Below, piece by piece: positions 1 through 6,083 of a DNA stretch of 7,606 bases. The notes under the pieces are model-generated. The model was given only the letters and a program-made list of their open reading frames with translations, searched no databases and was not told the DNA's origin. A program made the position numbers and the translations under genes. Location of the stretch: assembly GCA_012974475.1 (NCBI GenBank), contig JAAXQD010000090.1, positions 1 to 7,606 on the forward strand, written 5' to 3'. Source of the DNA: Desulfobacterales bacterium. Its GTDB lineage: Bacteria > Desulfobacterota > Desulfobacteria > Desulfobacterales > UBA11574. Numbering within the stretch: the stretch's first letter is position 1; each line of letters begins with the position of its first letter.

Positions 1-61
1 GTTTCGATTTATAAGATATTTTTTACTTCTTTTTTAAACTGAATTTTGTCAACAACCCGTT

Positions 62-93
62 ATTCCATCATTCCAGTATTCCAGCATTTCAAT
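62..93. repeat. Short tandem octamer repeat downstream of uppS
   Basis: Four head-to-tail 8-base units lie at 62-69 (ATTCCATC), 70-77 (ATTCCAGT), 78-85 (ATTCCAGC) and 86-93 (ATTTCAAT, degenerate). The first five bases are identical in the first three units and the last two bases vary. On the minus strand, the direction of uppS transcription, the repeat gives a tiny open frame at 49-87 reading MLEYWNDGITGC, which has no start signal and looks accidental. A short inverted repeat (TCAATT at 89-94, AATTGA at 107-112) directly follows. From memory, similar ATTCCA-rich repeats are scattered between genes in some Desulfobacterota, but I cannot verify that here. No gene is supported in the rest of 1-142. 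Confidence 0.6.
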
Positions 94-142
94 TATGAAC
101 GAAGCGAATTGAGCTCTGTACCGGAGGTTGAAAAATGCTGGA

Positions 143-892
143 TCAGGATCCGGTTCTACCGAATCTTCGCTCACGGCGCTGATAGTCTTTCAGAATTTGC
201 ACAAATTCATCCTTTCCAAAATCGGGCCACAAGGTATCTGTGATATAAATTTCCGTATATGCGATCTGCCAGAGTAGAAAATTACTGATGCGCACTTCCC
301 CGCTGGTTCTGATCAGAAGATCAGGATCCGGCATATCAGCGGTATAAAGATGCTCGGATATAAGCTCGGAGGTTATTAAATCCGGATCGATATGACCATC
401 TTTAACCTTTATTGCAATCTGTTTGACCATCCTTAGAATCTCAGACCGTCCGCCGTAACTCAATGCGAGATTCAGGCGCAAACCGTCATTGTTTTTTGTT
501 AAATCCATGGTCTTATGCAGTGTCTGCCGGACATTTTCCGGCAATCGTTCGATCTGCCCGATGGCATTCAGTCGAATATTGTTGCCCAGCATCTCTGTTT
601 TTTCGGATTCGAGAAATTTTTTAAGGAGAGACATGAGAGCAGTGACTTCGGATTTGGGTCGTTGCCAGTTTTCGGTGGAGAACGCATACAGCGTCAAAAT
701 AGGAATTCCGATTTCGCGGCAGGTCCGAACAATCGTTCGAACGGTTTCGGAGCCTTTTTCATGACCTCTGATCCGATTTAATAGGCGCTTTTTGGCCCAT
801 CGACCGTTACCATCCATAATGATGGCCACATGGGAGGGTAGTTTTTCAGGATTAAGATCTGTGCTAACAACAGAAGGTGAATTAGAATTCAA
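143..892 (-). CDS. uppS: Isoprenyl (undecaprenyl) diphosphate synthase
   Basis: This cis-prenyltransferase condenses isopentenyl diphosphates onto farnesyl diphosphate to make undecaprenyl diphosphate, the precursor of the lipid carrier for peptidoglycan and surface polysaccharides. It acts in the cytosol at the membrane face. Family hallmarks, numbered from the TTG start (249 aa): HVAIIMDGNGRWA at 21-33 with the catalytic Asp27, FSTENWQRP at 71-79, LSYGGR at 144-149, and DPDLLIRTSGE at 189-199 followed by RISNFLLWQIAYTE with the metal-binding Glu214. Length matches the usual 245-260. The start is uncertain. I chose TTG at 890-892 because AAGGAG (897-902) lies 4 bases upstream and the overlap with frr is only 11 bases. 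ATG starts at 946 (267 aa) or 925 (260 aa) add a basic leader, overlap frr by 65 or 44 bases, and lack a visible ribosome-binding site. It is the last gene of the rpsB-tsf-pyrH-frr run. cdsA, which often follows it, is not present in the remaining 142 bases. Confidence 0.95.
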   Translation of the reverse strand: MNSNSPSVVSTDLNPEKLPSHVAIIMDGNGRWAKKRLLNRIRGHEKGSETVRTIVRTCREIGIPILTLYAFSTENWQRPKSEVTALMSLLKKFLESEKTEMLGNNIRLNAIGQIERLPENVRQTLHKTMDLTKNNDGLRLNLALSYGGRSEILRMVKQIAIKVKDGHIDPDLITSELISEHLYTADMPDPDLLIRTSGEVRISNFLLWQIAYTEIYITDTLWPDFGKDEFVQILKDYQRRERRFGRTGS

Positions 893-1439
893 GGATCTCC
901 TTCTCTTTATCTTTACAGACTTCATCGACAAGCTGGATATACTCATCTGTTATTTTCTGTATCTGATCTTGAGCCTTGAAAGCATCATCTTCCGAAATTT
1001 CGCCATCCTTCTTCAAGCCTTTCAGCAGATCGTTGGCATCACGTCTTTGATTGCGCACCGCAACCCGATGTTCTTCGCCCTTTTTATATACGACCTTTAC
1101 AAGCTGTTTTCTTCTCTCTTCGGTCAGCGGCGGAATGGAGATCCGTATCAGTTTGCCATCATTTGAAGGTGTAAGATCGAGATCGGACTTCAATATGGCC
1201 TTTTCAATATCCTTGATAACGGATACGTCCCAAGGTTGTATGGTAATCAGCCGGCTTTCGGGAACAGCAAGAGATGCCATTTGGTTAAGGGGTGTCAGTG
1301 TGCCGTAATAATCGACCCGAATTCCATCCATAAGTGAAAGGGAAGCACGTCCTGTCCGGATCCTTTTCAATTCATTTTCTAGCGCACCTATCGACTTTTG
1401 CATACCATCTCTGGTTTCTTGATATATCGATTCAATCAT
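882..1439 (-). CDS. frr: Ribosome recycling factor
   Basis: With EF-G, RRF splits the post-termination ribosome into subunits so they can start a new round. The protein has 185 residues, the standard family length. It opens with MIESIYQETRDGMQKSIGALENEL and the signature KRIRTGRAS (25-33), both from the long helical domain. QPWD (68-71) lies in the small beta domain. IRISIPPLTEERRKQL (98-113) and RNQRRDAND (129-137) are the conserved return helices. The reading frame stays open upstream to 1487, but ATG at 1437-1439 is the start: AGGGAG (1445-1450) sits 5 bases ahead of it, and the family N-terminus begins exactly here. The pyrH stop is 11 bases upstream, with the ribosome-binding site filling the gap. 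The last codons overlap the probable uppS start. Confidence 0.98.
   Translation of the reverse strand: MIESIYQETRDGMQKSIGALENELKRIRTGRASLSLMDGIRVDYYGTLTPLNQMASLAVPESRLITIQPWDVSVIKDIEKAILKSDLDLTPSNDGKLIRISIPPLTEERRKQLVKVVYKKGEEHRVAVRNQRRDANDLLKGLKKDGEISEDDAFKAQDQIQKITDEYIQLVDEVCKDKEKEILEF
897..902 (-). promoter_or_regulatory. Candidate ribosome-binding site for uppS inside frr
   Basis: AAGGAG on the minus strand lies 4 bases before the TTG at 890-892. It falls in the last codons of frr (Lys-Glu), so it could simply be coding sequence. It is the only Shine-Dalgarno-like match near any of the possible uppS starts. The spacing is slightly short, so the site supports the TTG start without proving it. 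Confidence 0.5.
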
Positions 1440-1450
1440 GGCGTCTCCCT

Positions 1451-2161
1451 TTAATGGTTTATCTGGGTTCCCACCGTTTCTCCGCACACCACCTTTTTAA
1501 TATTCCCCTTATGGGTCAGATTAAAGATAATAAGGGGAAGCTTATTATCCATTGCCAGAGAAATCGCTGTCATATCCATAACGTGGAGTTGCTTTTCGAT
1601 AACCTCCATATATTTGATTTCTCTTATAAATTTAGCGTTTTTATCGATAACGGGATCTGCATCGTAGAGTCCGTCGACCTTGGTGGCCTTTAAAAGGATC
1701 TCCGCATGTATTTCCTGGGCCCTGAGGACCGCAGCAGTATCGGTTGTAAAGTAAGGATTCCCGGTACCTGCTGCAAATATAACCACCCGTCCCTTTTCCA
1801 GGTGGCGAACTGCCTTCCGAGCGATAAAGGGTTCCGCCACTTCATGCATTGAAATAGCCGTCTGAACACGGGTCACAACCCCTTTTTTCTCCAAAGCATC
1901 CTGTAACGCAAGGCTGTTAATGACGGTGGCCAGCATTCCCATTCGGTCGGCGGAGACCCGATCCATGCCATATGAGGAGGCGGCGATGCCTCTGAAAATA
2001 TTACCGCCGCCGACAACAATGGCAACTTGAACCCCGAGGTCGAATATAGAACGGACCTCTCCAGCCACGTCCTTTATCATCTCGGGACTTATCCCAAAAC
2101 TCTGATCCCCCATCAGTGCTTCACCGCTAAGTTTTAGGAGAATCCTTTTATATCTGGGCAT
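1451..2161 (-). CDS. pyrH: UMP kinase (uridylate kinase)
   Basis: PyrH phosphorylates UMP to UDP with ATP, feeding RNA synthesis, CTP and UDP-sugars. It belongs to the amino-acid-kinase fold, not the P-loop NMP kinases, and usually forms hexamers. Motifs, numbered from ATG at 2159-2161 (236 aa): YKRILLKLSGEAL at 4-16 (ATP phosphate binding), VVGGGNIFRG at 49-58, DRMGMLATVINSLALQDAL at 72-90, GTGNPYFTTDTAA at 132-144 (UMP binding), and KATKVDGLYDADP at 158-170. All are intact and the length fits. A TTG two codons upstream (2165-2167) is also in frame and would give 238 aa. Neither start has a convincing Shine-Dalgarno, and the tsf stop is only 9 bases before the ATG, so translation is probably coupled to tsf. 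The frr start follows after 11 bases. Confidence 0.98.
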   Translation of the reverse strand: MPRYKRILLKLSGEALMGDQSFGISPEMIKDVAGEVRSIFDLGVQVAIVVGGGNIFRGIAASSYGMDRVSADRMGMLATVINSLALQDALEKKGVVTRVQTAISMHEVAEPFIARKAVRHLEKGRVVIFAAGTGNPYFTTDTAAVLRAQEIHAEILLKATKVDGLYDADPVIDKNAKFIREIKYMEVIEKQLHVMDMTAISLAMDNKLPLIIFNLTHKGNIKKVVCGETVGTQINH

Positions 2162-2170
2162 GGTCAAAGT

Positions 2171-2770
2171 CTATAATTCCCCAATCCTGAATCTTGCGAA
2201 TCGTTTAATTGAAATATTTTCACCGATTTTTGCAATCATTTCATTTAACAGATCTTCAATGATGATATCGGGATCACGAACGTAAGCCTGATTCATCAGG
2301 CAACTTTCCTTGTAGTATTTCTGCATCTTACCTTCTACAATTTTATCCGCTATTTTTTCAGGTTTGCCCATTTCCAGTACCTGGCCCCGATAGATTTCCT
2401 TTTCCCTGTTGATGGTCTCTTCAGGAACGTCTTCGGGTCGGATCCCAACGGGATTGGTGGCGGCAATGTGCATGGCAATATTTTTTGCAAATTCCTTGAA
2501 ATCGTCATTCTTTGCAACAAAATCGGTCTCACAATTAACTTCAACCAGAACCCCGAGTTTGTTGTCCATATGGATATAAAACTCAATTATCCCCTCTGTC
2601 ATCGCCCTTCCGGCGCGTTTAGCAGCCGTCGCCAAACCTTTTTTTCTTAAGAAATCGACGGCCTGACTCATATCACCATCACACTCTGCAAGTGCTCCTT
2701 TACAATCCATAATTCCGGCGCCGGTCTTCTCGCGAAGCTCTTTAACCATTGTCGCACTAATTGTTGACAT
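2171..2770 (-). CDS. tsf: Elongation factor Ts (short form)
   Basis: EF-Ts is the nucleotide exchange factor that releases GDP from EF-Tu. The N-terminal UBA-like domain carries the signature VKELREKTGAGIMDCKGAL (9-27), followed by LRKKGLATAAKRAGRAMTEG (41-60). ETDFVAKNDDF (81-91) contains the Asp-Phe pair that in E. coli intrudes near the EF-Tu magnesium site. At 199 residues it is much shorter than the 283-residue E. coli protein. It resembles the compact Thermus-type EF-Ts with a reduced core, and it ends cleanly at FRIGEL, so I do not consider it truncated. ATG at 2768-2770 is preferred over the adjacent GTG (2771-2773), because AGGAG (2778-2782) is then spaced by 7 bases. Only 2 bases separate the rpsB stop codon from this ATG, which suggests coupled translation of S2 and EF-Ts. 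Confidence 0.97.
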   Translation of the reverse strand: MSTISATMVKELREKTGAGIMDCKGALAECDGDMSQAVDFLRKKGLATAAKRAGRAMTEGIIEFYIHMDNKLGVLVEVNCETDFVAKNDDFKEFAKNIAMHIAATNPVGIRPEDVPEETINREKEIYRGQVLEMGKPEKIADKIVEGKMQKYYKESCLMNQAYVRDPDIIIEDLLNEMIAKIGENISIKRFARFRIGEL

Positions 2771-2772
2771 CA

Positions 2773-3693
2773 CTATTCTCCTGTTCCTTCTACTTCAGTT
2801 TTTTCCCCGGATTCTTCGCTGTCGGCATGTTTTAATTTTTCAGAATCAGGTTCACCTTCAGGTGTTGTTCTTTTAATTATCTCCACAACGGGACCTTCTG
2901 AACCGTCTGAAATCACCTTCCGTTCACCCGGTTTCAACTCCGCACTGGCAGCTTCCACAGCAGAGACCTCTTCTATTTCTTTGTCGGTTTCAGCCTGCTG
3001 TTTTTCAGCCAGACGCTCTCTTCCTTCAACACAAGCATCGGCCATTCTGGATGTAATGAGCCGTATTGCACGAATTGCATCATCATTCCCCGGTATAATA
3101 TAATCGATTTCATCAGGATCGCAATTGGTATCCACAATTGCAATGATAGGGATCCCCAGGCGTCTTCCCTCACGGACGGCAATGGCTTCATTTTTGGGGT
3201 CAACAACAAAAATCGCCCCTGGAAGCCCGTTCATAGTTCTGATTCCGCCAAGATTGTTATCGAGCTTAAAGCGCTCCTTTCTTAATTTCAGCCGCTCTTT
3301 TTTGGGAAAAAGATCGATGGTTTGATCGTTTACAATGCCGTTAAGATAGTTCAAGCGGTCGATACTTTTTTTTATGGTGTGAAAGTTTGTCAACATTCCC
3401 CCCAACCACCTGTTATGAACGTAAAACATCTCACATCGATTCGCTTCTTCATAGATCGACTCTCTCGCTTGTTTCTTTGTACCCACAAAAAGCAGCGATT
3501 TGCCATTTTCCACCGTTTCAACGATGAAATCGTACACGGTTCTGAACATCCGAACGGTTTTCTGAAGATCGATAATATAGATACCGTTTCTGGCCCCAAA
3601 GATATAAGGTTTCATCTTGGGATTCCAACGTTTTGTCTGATGACCAAAATGAACTCCGGCTTCAAGGAGTTCTTTCATTGTAATATAAGCCAT
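2773..3693 (-). CDS. rpsB: 30S ribosomal protein S2 with acidic C-terminal extension
   Basis: S2 is a late-assembling protein of the small subunit, on the solvent side near S1. The conserved core runs from MAYITMKELLEAGVHFGHQTKRWNPKM at the N-terminus through FGARNGIYIIDLQKT (32-46), FVGTKKQA (69-76), NRWLGGMLTNF (94-104) and PGAIFVVDP (158-166), then IPIIAIVDTNCDPDEIDYIIPGNDDA (181-206), to about residue 230. A tail of about 76 residues (231-306) follows. It is low in complexity, with 22 Asp/Glu against 10 Lys/Arg, rich in Glu, Ser, Pro and Gly, and probably disordered. E. coli S2 has 241 residues. The start is secure: AAGGGAG (3701-3707) lies 7 bases before the ATG. The gene heads the rpsB-tsf-pyrH-frr-uppS transcript, with its own candidate promoter and a structured leader upstream. 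Confidence 0.98.
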   Translation of the reverse strand: MAYITMKELLEAGVHFGHQTKRWNPKMKPYIFGARNGIYIIDLQKTVRMFRTVYDFIVETVENGKSLLFVGTKKQARESIYEEANRCEMFYVHNRWLGGMLTNFHTIKKSIDRLNYLNGIVNDQTIDLFPKKERLKLRKERFKLDNNLGGIRTMNGLPGAIFVVDPKNEAIAVREGRRLGIPIIAIVDTNCDPDEIDYIIPGNDDAIRAIRLITSRMADACVEGRERLAEKQQAETDKEIEEVSAVEAASAELKPGERKVISDGSEGPVVEIIKRTTPEGEPDSEKLKHADSEESGEKTEVEGTGE

Positions 3694-3722
3694 TTTTTTT
3701 CTCCCTTCTTAATCGGTTTTTC

Positions 3723-3790
3723 CACCGCCCATATCACTCCTGCATCCGACCCCGCCATGCGGGGCACCGGGAAACAGGTCCAAAGGCGTG
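3723..3790 (-). promoter_or_regulatory. Structured 5' leader of rpsB (nested stems)
   Basis: On the minus strand three stems nest around one another. The outer stem pairs CACGCC (3785-3790) with GGC(G)GTG (3723-3729), with one bulged G. The middle stem pairs CCTG (3775-3778) with CAGG (3739-3742), extendable by a G-U pair. The inner hairpin is CCCCGC-ATG-GCGGGG (3750-3764), a perfect 6-bp stem with a 3-base loop, flanked by a possible CCG/CGG pairing. No U-tract follows, so it is not a terminator. It ends 15 bases before the Shine-Dalgarno of rpsB. In E. coli the rpsB-tsf operon is repressed by S2 binding its own leader; a similar role here is inference from position and structure. Confidence 0.55.
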
Positions 3791-3803
3791 CGAATTTATT
3801 AAA

Positions 3804-3831
3804 CTGATACATCTAACAAATAAAATGTCGA
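3804..3831 (-). promoter_or_regulatory. Candidate sigma-70 promoter of the rpsB operon
   Basis: The minus strand shows TCGACA (3826-3831, five of six matches to TTGACA), a 16-base spacer, and TATCAG (3804-3809, four of six matches to TATAAT). The predicted transcript start near 3797 lies just before the outer arm of the leader structure. An A-rich stretch upstream (about 3841-3861, with two runs of six A on the minus strand) would fit an UP element, as is common for ribosomal-protein promoters. This was judged by eye only. Confidence 0.45.
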
Positions 3832-3879
3832 CTCGCAACCATTTTTTATATTTTTTGCTTTTAAAACGCCGTGTTTTTG

Positions 3880-4794
3880 TTATGTTCTCTTTTTCTGCAT
3901 CTGGACAATACGATCGTATCCGCTGTAATCTTTTGTAAAGATGACTTTTTCATAATTCCCGGACTGTTCGATGATTTTCAGAATATCATCTTTCTGATCA
4001 TGGCCGATCTCCAGCAACAGGCAGCCCTCCCGGCAGAGATGCCGATGAGCGGCATTCACTATAGATCTCAAGCTTGAAAGCCCGTCTTCACCGCCGTCAA
4101 GGGCCGAAATCGGCTCATACCGGTTAATTTCAGGTTGAAGTCCGGCAATCACCCCACTCGGAACATATGGTGGATTTGATACAATGACATCAAACACCGG
4201 TTTTCCGTTACCGAAAGTGCCAAACCAGTCCGAACAAAAAAAAATGACACATCCATGGAGAGCATGACGCTCTGCATTTTGTTTGGCCTGAACCGCCGCC
4301 GCGATGGCCCGATCCGATGCAAAGAAAAGATGATGGGGCCGCATGGATGCAAGTGCCAGGATTACAGCCCCGGACCCCGTCCCCAGCTCTAATATTCGCT
4401 TTCGGGTTAGGTTTTGTTTGGACATCGAACCTTCCGGCAATAATTTCAATCCAGCCTCAACCAAAAACTCGGTTTCAGGTCTCGGAATCAGAACATCTTT
4501 TGTAACTGCAAAATCCATGGACCAGAATTCTTTGAATCCCAAAATGTATGCAACCGGCTCCCTTTTCACCCGCCTTTTTATCAACGCCTTAAACCGTGAC
4601 AATTCTTCTGCACATAGCGGCTGATCGTACTGCAAATACAAATCTATCCTTTTTAATTCTAAGATATGGGCAAGAAGTATCTCAGCTGTCGCTCTTGGGC
4701 TTTCAATATCTCGGGATTTAAAATAAGAAGTGGTCCACTTGAGGAGTTTTATTATGGTCCATTCAGGCTTAATGGAGTTCGTTGGGTTTTGCAT
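3880..4794 (-). CDS. prmC: Peptide chain release factor N5-glutamine methyltransferase
   Basis: PrmC (formerly HemK) uses S-adenosylmethionine to methylate the Gln of the GGQ motif in release factors, raising their peptide-release activity. The N-terminal helical substrate-binding domain (about 1-95) includes SPRATAEILLAH (32-43) and KREPVAYILGFKEFW (77-91). LIPRPETE (102-109) leads into the Rossmann-like domain. There LELGTGSGAVILALAS (135-150) is the SAM-binding motif I, Asp161 ends the next strand, and VSNPPYVP (205-212) holds the NPPY signature that grips the target glutamine. DGGEDGL (233-239) and LLEIGHDQ (260-267) are also typical. At 304 residues it is slightly longer than the 277-residue E. 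coli protein. Its ATG lies 26 bases inside the end of prfA with no clear ribosome-binding site, so coupled translation with its substrate RF1 is likely. Confidence 0.97.
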   Translation of the reverse strand: MQNPTNSIKPEWTIIKLLKWTTSYFKSRDIESPRATAEILLAHILELKRIDLYLQYDQPLCAEELSRFKALIKRRVKREPVAYILGFKEFWSMDFAVTKDVLIPRPETEFLVEAGLKLLPEGSMSKQNLTRKRILELGTGSGAVILALASMRPHHLFFASDRAIAAAVQAKQNAERHALHGCVIFFCSDWFGTFGNGKPVFDVIVSNPPYVPSGVIAGLQPEINRYEPISALDGGEDGLSSLRSIVNAAHRHLCREGCLLLEIGHDQKDDILKIIEQSGNYEKVIFTKDYSGYDRIVQMQKKRT

Positions 4795-5848
4795 TCTGTA
4801 ATGCCTGGGTCTGATAAAAAGTTGTAAGCTCTTCTATGATCTCATCTATTTCGCCCTGCAGAATCTGTTCCAGTTTGTATAGGGTGAGCCCAATTCGATG
4901 GTCGGTAACTCTGCCCTGGGGAAAGTTATAGGTTCTTATTCTTCCGCTTCTATCTCCATCTCCGATCTGGGTTTTTCGCTCTTGAGATCTCTTTTCGTTC
5001 TGTTCCCTGATCATCCCATCAAGAATACGGGCACGTAGGACTTTCATCCCTTTGTTTTTGTTCTTTAATTGGGATTTTTCGTCCTGGCATGTAACAACGA
5101 TACCTGTCGGCAGGTGGGTAAGACGTACGGCTGAGTCGGTTGTGTTGACACTCTGACCGCCCGGTCCGGTCGCTCGGAAGACATCGACTTTAATCTCACC
5201 CGGATCAATATGGAGTTCGACATCCTCGGCTTCGGGCAAAACCGCAACGGTAACCGCAGACGTATGTATCCGCCCCTGTGTCTCGGTTTCCGGAACACGT
5301 TGAACACGATGTGTACCACTTTCATATTTAAAACAGCTGTATGCCCCTTTTCCATGGATCATGGCGACAACCTCTTTTAACCCACCGACACCGGTGGTGT
5401 GATGGCTTAAGACTTCGACTTTCCAGTTCTTGCCTTCAGCATGCCTGCTGTACATTCTGAAAAGATCACTGACAAACAGTCCGGCCTCTTCTCCACCTGT
5501 ACCGGCACGTATTTCAAGGATAACATTCTTAGCGTCATTGGAATCTTTGGGCAAAAGTAGCTTCTTGAGATCGGTTTCAAAGCGCTCTTTTTTGAGGGTA
5601 AGGGCGTTGACTTCCTCACGGGCCATCTCTTTGATATCCGGATCTTTATCTTTCAACAGCTCCAAGCTGTCATTGAGTTCCGATAGGGTCTGTTTATACT
5701 TTCGGAAAACGGATACAATCTTGTTGAGATCGGAATGTTCCCGGCTGTACTTCTGGTATGCCTCCAGATCCTGAACAATTGCAGGATCGCTTAAAAGCTT
5801 TTCAACCTCAAAAAAGCGATTTTCAACACCTGTTAATTTATCGAACAT
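4769..5848 (-). CDS. prfA: Peptide chain release factor 1
   Basis: RF1 recognises UAA and UAG in the ribosomal A site and triggers peptidyl-tRNA hydrolysis. It has 359 residues, the normal length. The N-terminal coiled-coil region covers about 1-100. EIRAGTGGEEAGLF (112-125) is the conserved entry to the core. SGTHRVQRVPETETQGRIHTS (177-197) carries the PxT codon-reading tripeptide as PET (186-188), which marks RF1 rather than RF2 (SPF). ATGPGGQSVNTTDSAVRL (226-243) holds the catalytic GGQ at 230-232, the PrmC target. RSGRIRTYNFPQGRVTDHRI (300-319) is the usual C-terminal motif. The N-terminus MFDKL fits the family, so ATG at 5846-5848 is the start. However, the bases just before it (CTGAATATGAACC) contain no Shine-Dalgarno, unlike rho, rpmE, rpsB, tsf and frr here. 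Its end overlaps prmC by 26 bases. Confidence 0.98.
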   Translation of the reverse strand: MFDKLTGVENRFFEVEKLLSDPAIVQDLEAYQKYSREHSDLNKIVSVFRKYKQTLSELNDSLELLKDKDPDIKEMAREEVNALTLKKERFETDLKKLLLPKDSNDAKNVILEIRAGTGGEEAGLFVSDLFRMYSRHAEGKNWKVEVLSHHTTGVGGLKEVVAMIHGKGAYSCFKYESGTHRVQRVPETETQGRIHTSAVTVAVLPEAEDVELHIDPGEIKVDVFRATGPGGQSVNTTDSAVRLTHLPTGIVVTCQDEKSQLKNKNKGMKVLRARILDGMIREQNEKRSQERKTQIGDGDRSGRIRTYNFPQGRVTDHRIGLTLYKLEQILQGEIDEIIEELTTFYQTQALQNAKPNELH

Positions 5849-5894
5849 GGTTCATATTCAGCAAAGCACGAGGTTTATCCGCCCCGGAAGGATC

Positions 5895-5942
5895 AGGCCT
5901 TGAAATCTGGATTGTCTGAATGTTCCATCCTTTCAACGGCCT
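5895..5942 (-). promoter_or_regulatory. Bulged hairpin in the rpmE-prfA gap (possible prfA leader)
   Basis: On the minus strand AGGCC(G)TTGAAA (5931-5942) pairs with TTTCAAGGCCT (5895-5905). That is 11 base pairs with a single bulged G, plus an inner GGAT/ATCC stem (5927-5930 with 5909-5912) after a 3-base bulge. No U-run follows on either strand, so it is not an intrinsic terminator. A competing 6-bp pairing is possible between AAGGAT inside the hairpin and ATCCTT just downstream (about 5887-5892). It ends 46 bases before the prfA ATG. A regulatory leader, an RNA-processing site or a short repeat element are all possible; no function can be read from the sequence. Confidence 0.5.
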
Positions 5943-6014
5943 AAAATGTTATGAAAAAACAAGTGGTAAATGTTTCCTGCCGAAAAAATATCACTTAAAA
6001 AATTATGGGGTCGT

Positions 6015-6080
6015 AAAAAATAAAACGCCCATTATCGCTTACTTCAATATATGAAGATTTAAAAGAATACGTGAATGGGC
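6015..6080 (-). terminator. Possible intrinsic terminator after rpmE
   Basis: Read on the minus strand, GCCCATT (6074-6080) pairs perfectly with AATGGGC (6027-6033), and GTTTTATTTTTT follows (6015-6026). The 40-base interval between the arms contains a smaller hairpin, CTTCA/TGAAG. The site starts 3 bases after the rpmE stop codon, the expected place for a terminator. The long interval between the arms makes it weaker than a classical hairpin, so it could be only a partial terminator. It would separate rho-rpmE from prfA-prmC. The remaining stretch 5943-6014 is AT-rich with weak promoter-like matches only. Confidence 0.45.
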
Positions 6081-6083
6081 TGT

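Noticed and set aside
47..52. TTGACA on the minus strand as a -35 box for a gene beyond the window
   Set aside because: The six bases at the 17-base spacing read GAAGTA, and neighbouring spacings give nothing like TATAAT. The downstream gene is not in the window.
792..1166. 124-residue hydrophobic open frame on the plus strand that could look like a membrane protein
   Set aside because: It is the complement of the frr 3' end and uppS 5' end. Its hydrophobicity comes from the complement of Lys/Glu codons in frr.
2171..2770. EF-Ts at 199 residues considered as a truncated gene
   Set aside because: The N-terminal signature, core and C-terminal ending are continuous with no frameshift, and compact EF-Ts proteins of about 200 residues are a known form.
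3322..3807. 161-residue open frame on the plus strand
   Set aside because: It lies antisense to the 5' part of rpsB and its leader, has no ribosome-binding site, and its sequence resembles no protein I recognise. The rpsB reading is unambiguous.
5430..5774. 114-residue open frame on the plus strand
   Set aside because: It is antisense to the conserved N-terminal half of prfA and is Ser/Leu/Arg-rich, as expected from reading a coding strand backwards.
5898..5933. Possible leader peptide before prfA, reading MEHSDNPDFKA on the minus strand
   Set aside because: The purine-rich AAAGG directly abuts its ATG, leaving no room for ribosome binding. It sits within the stem-loop and has no attenuator-type codon run.
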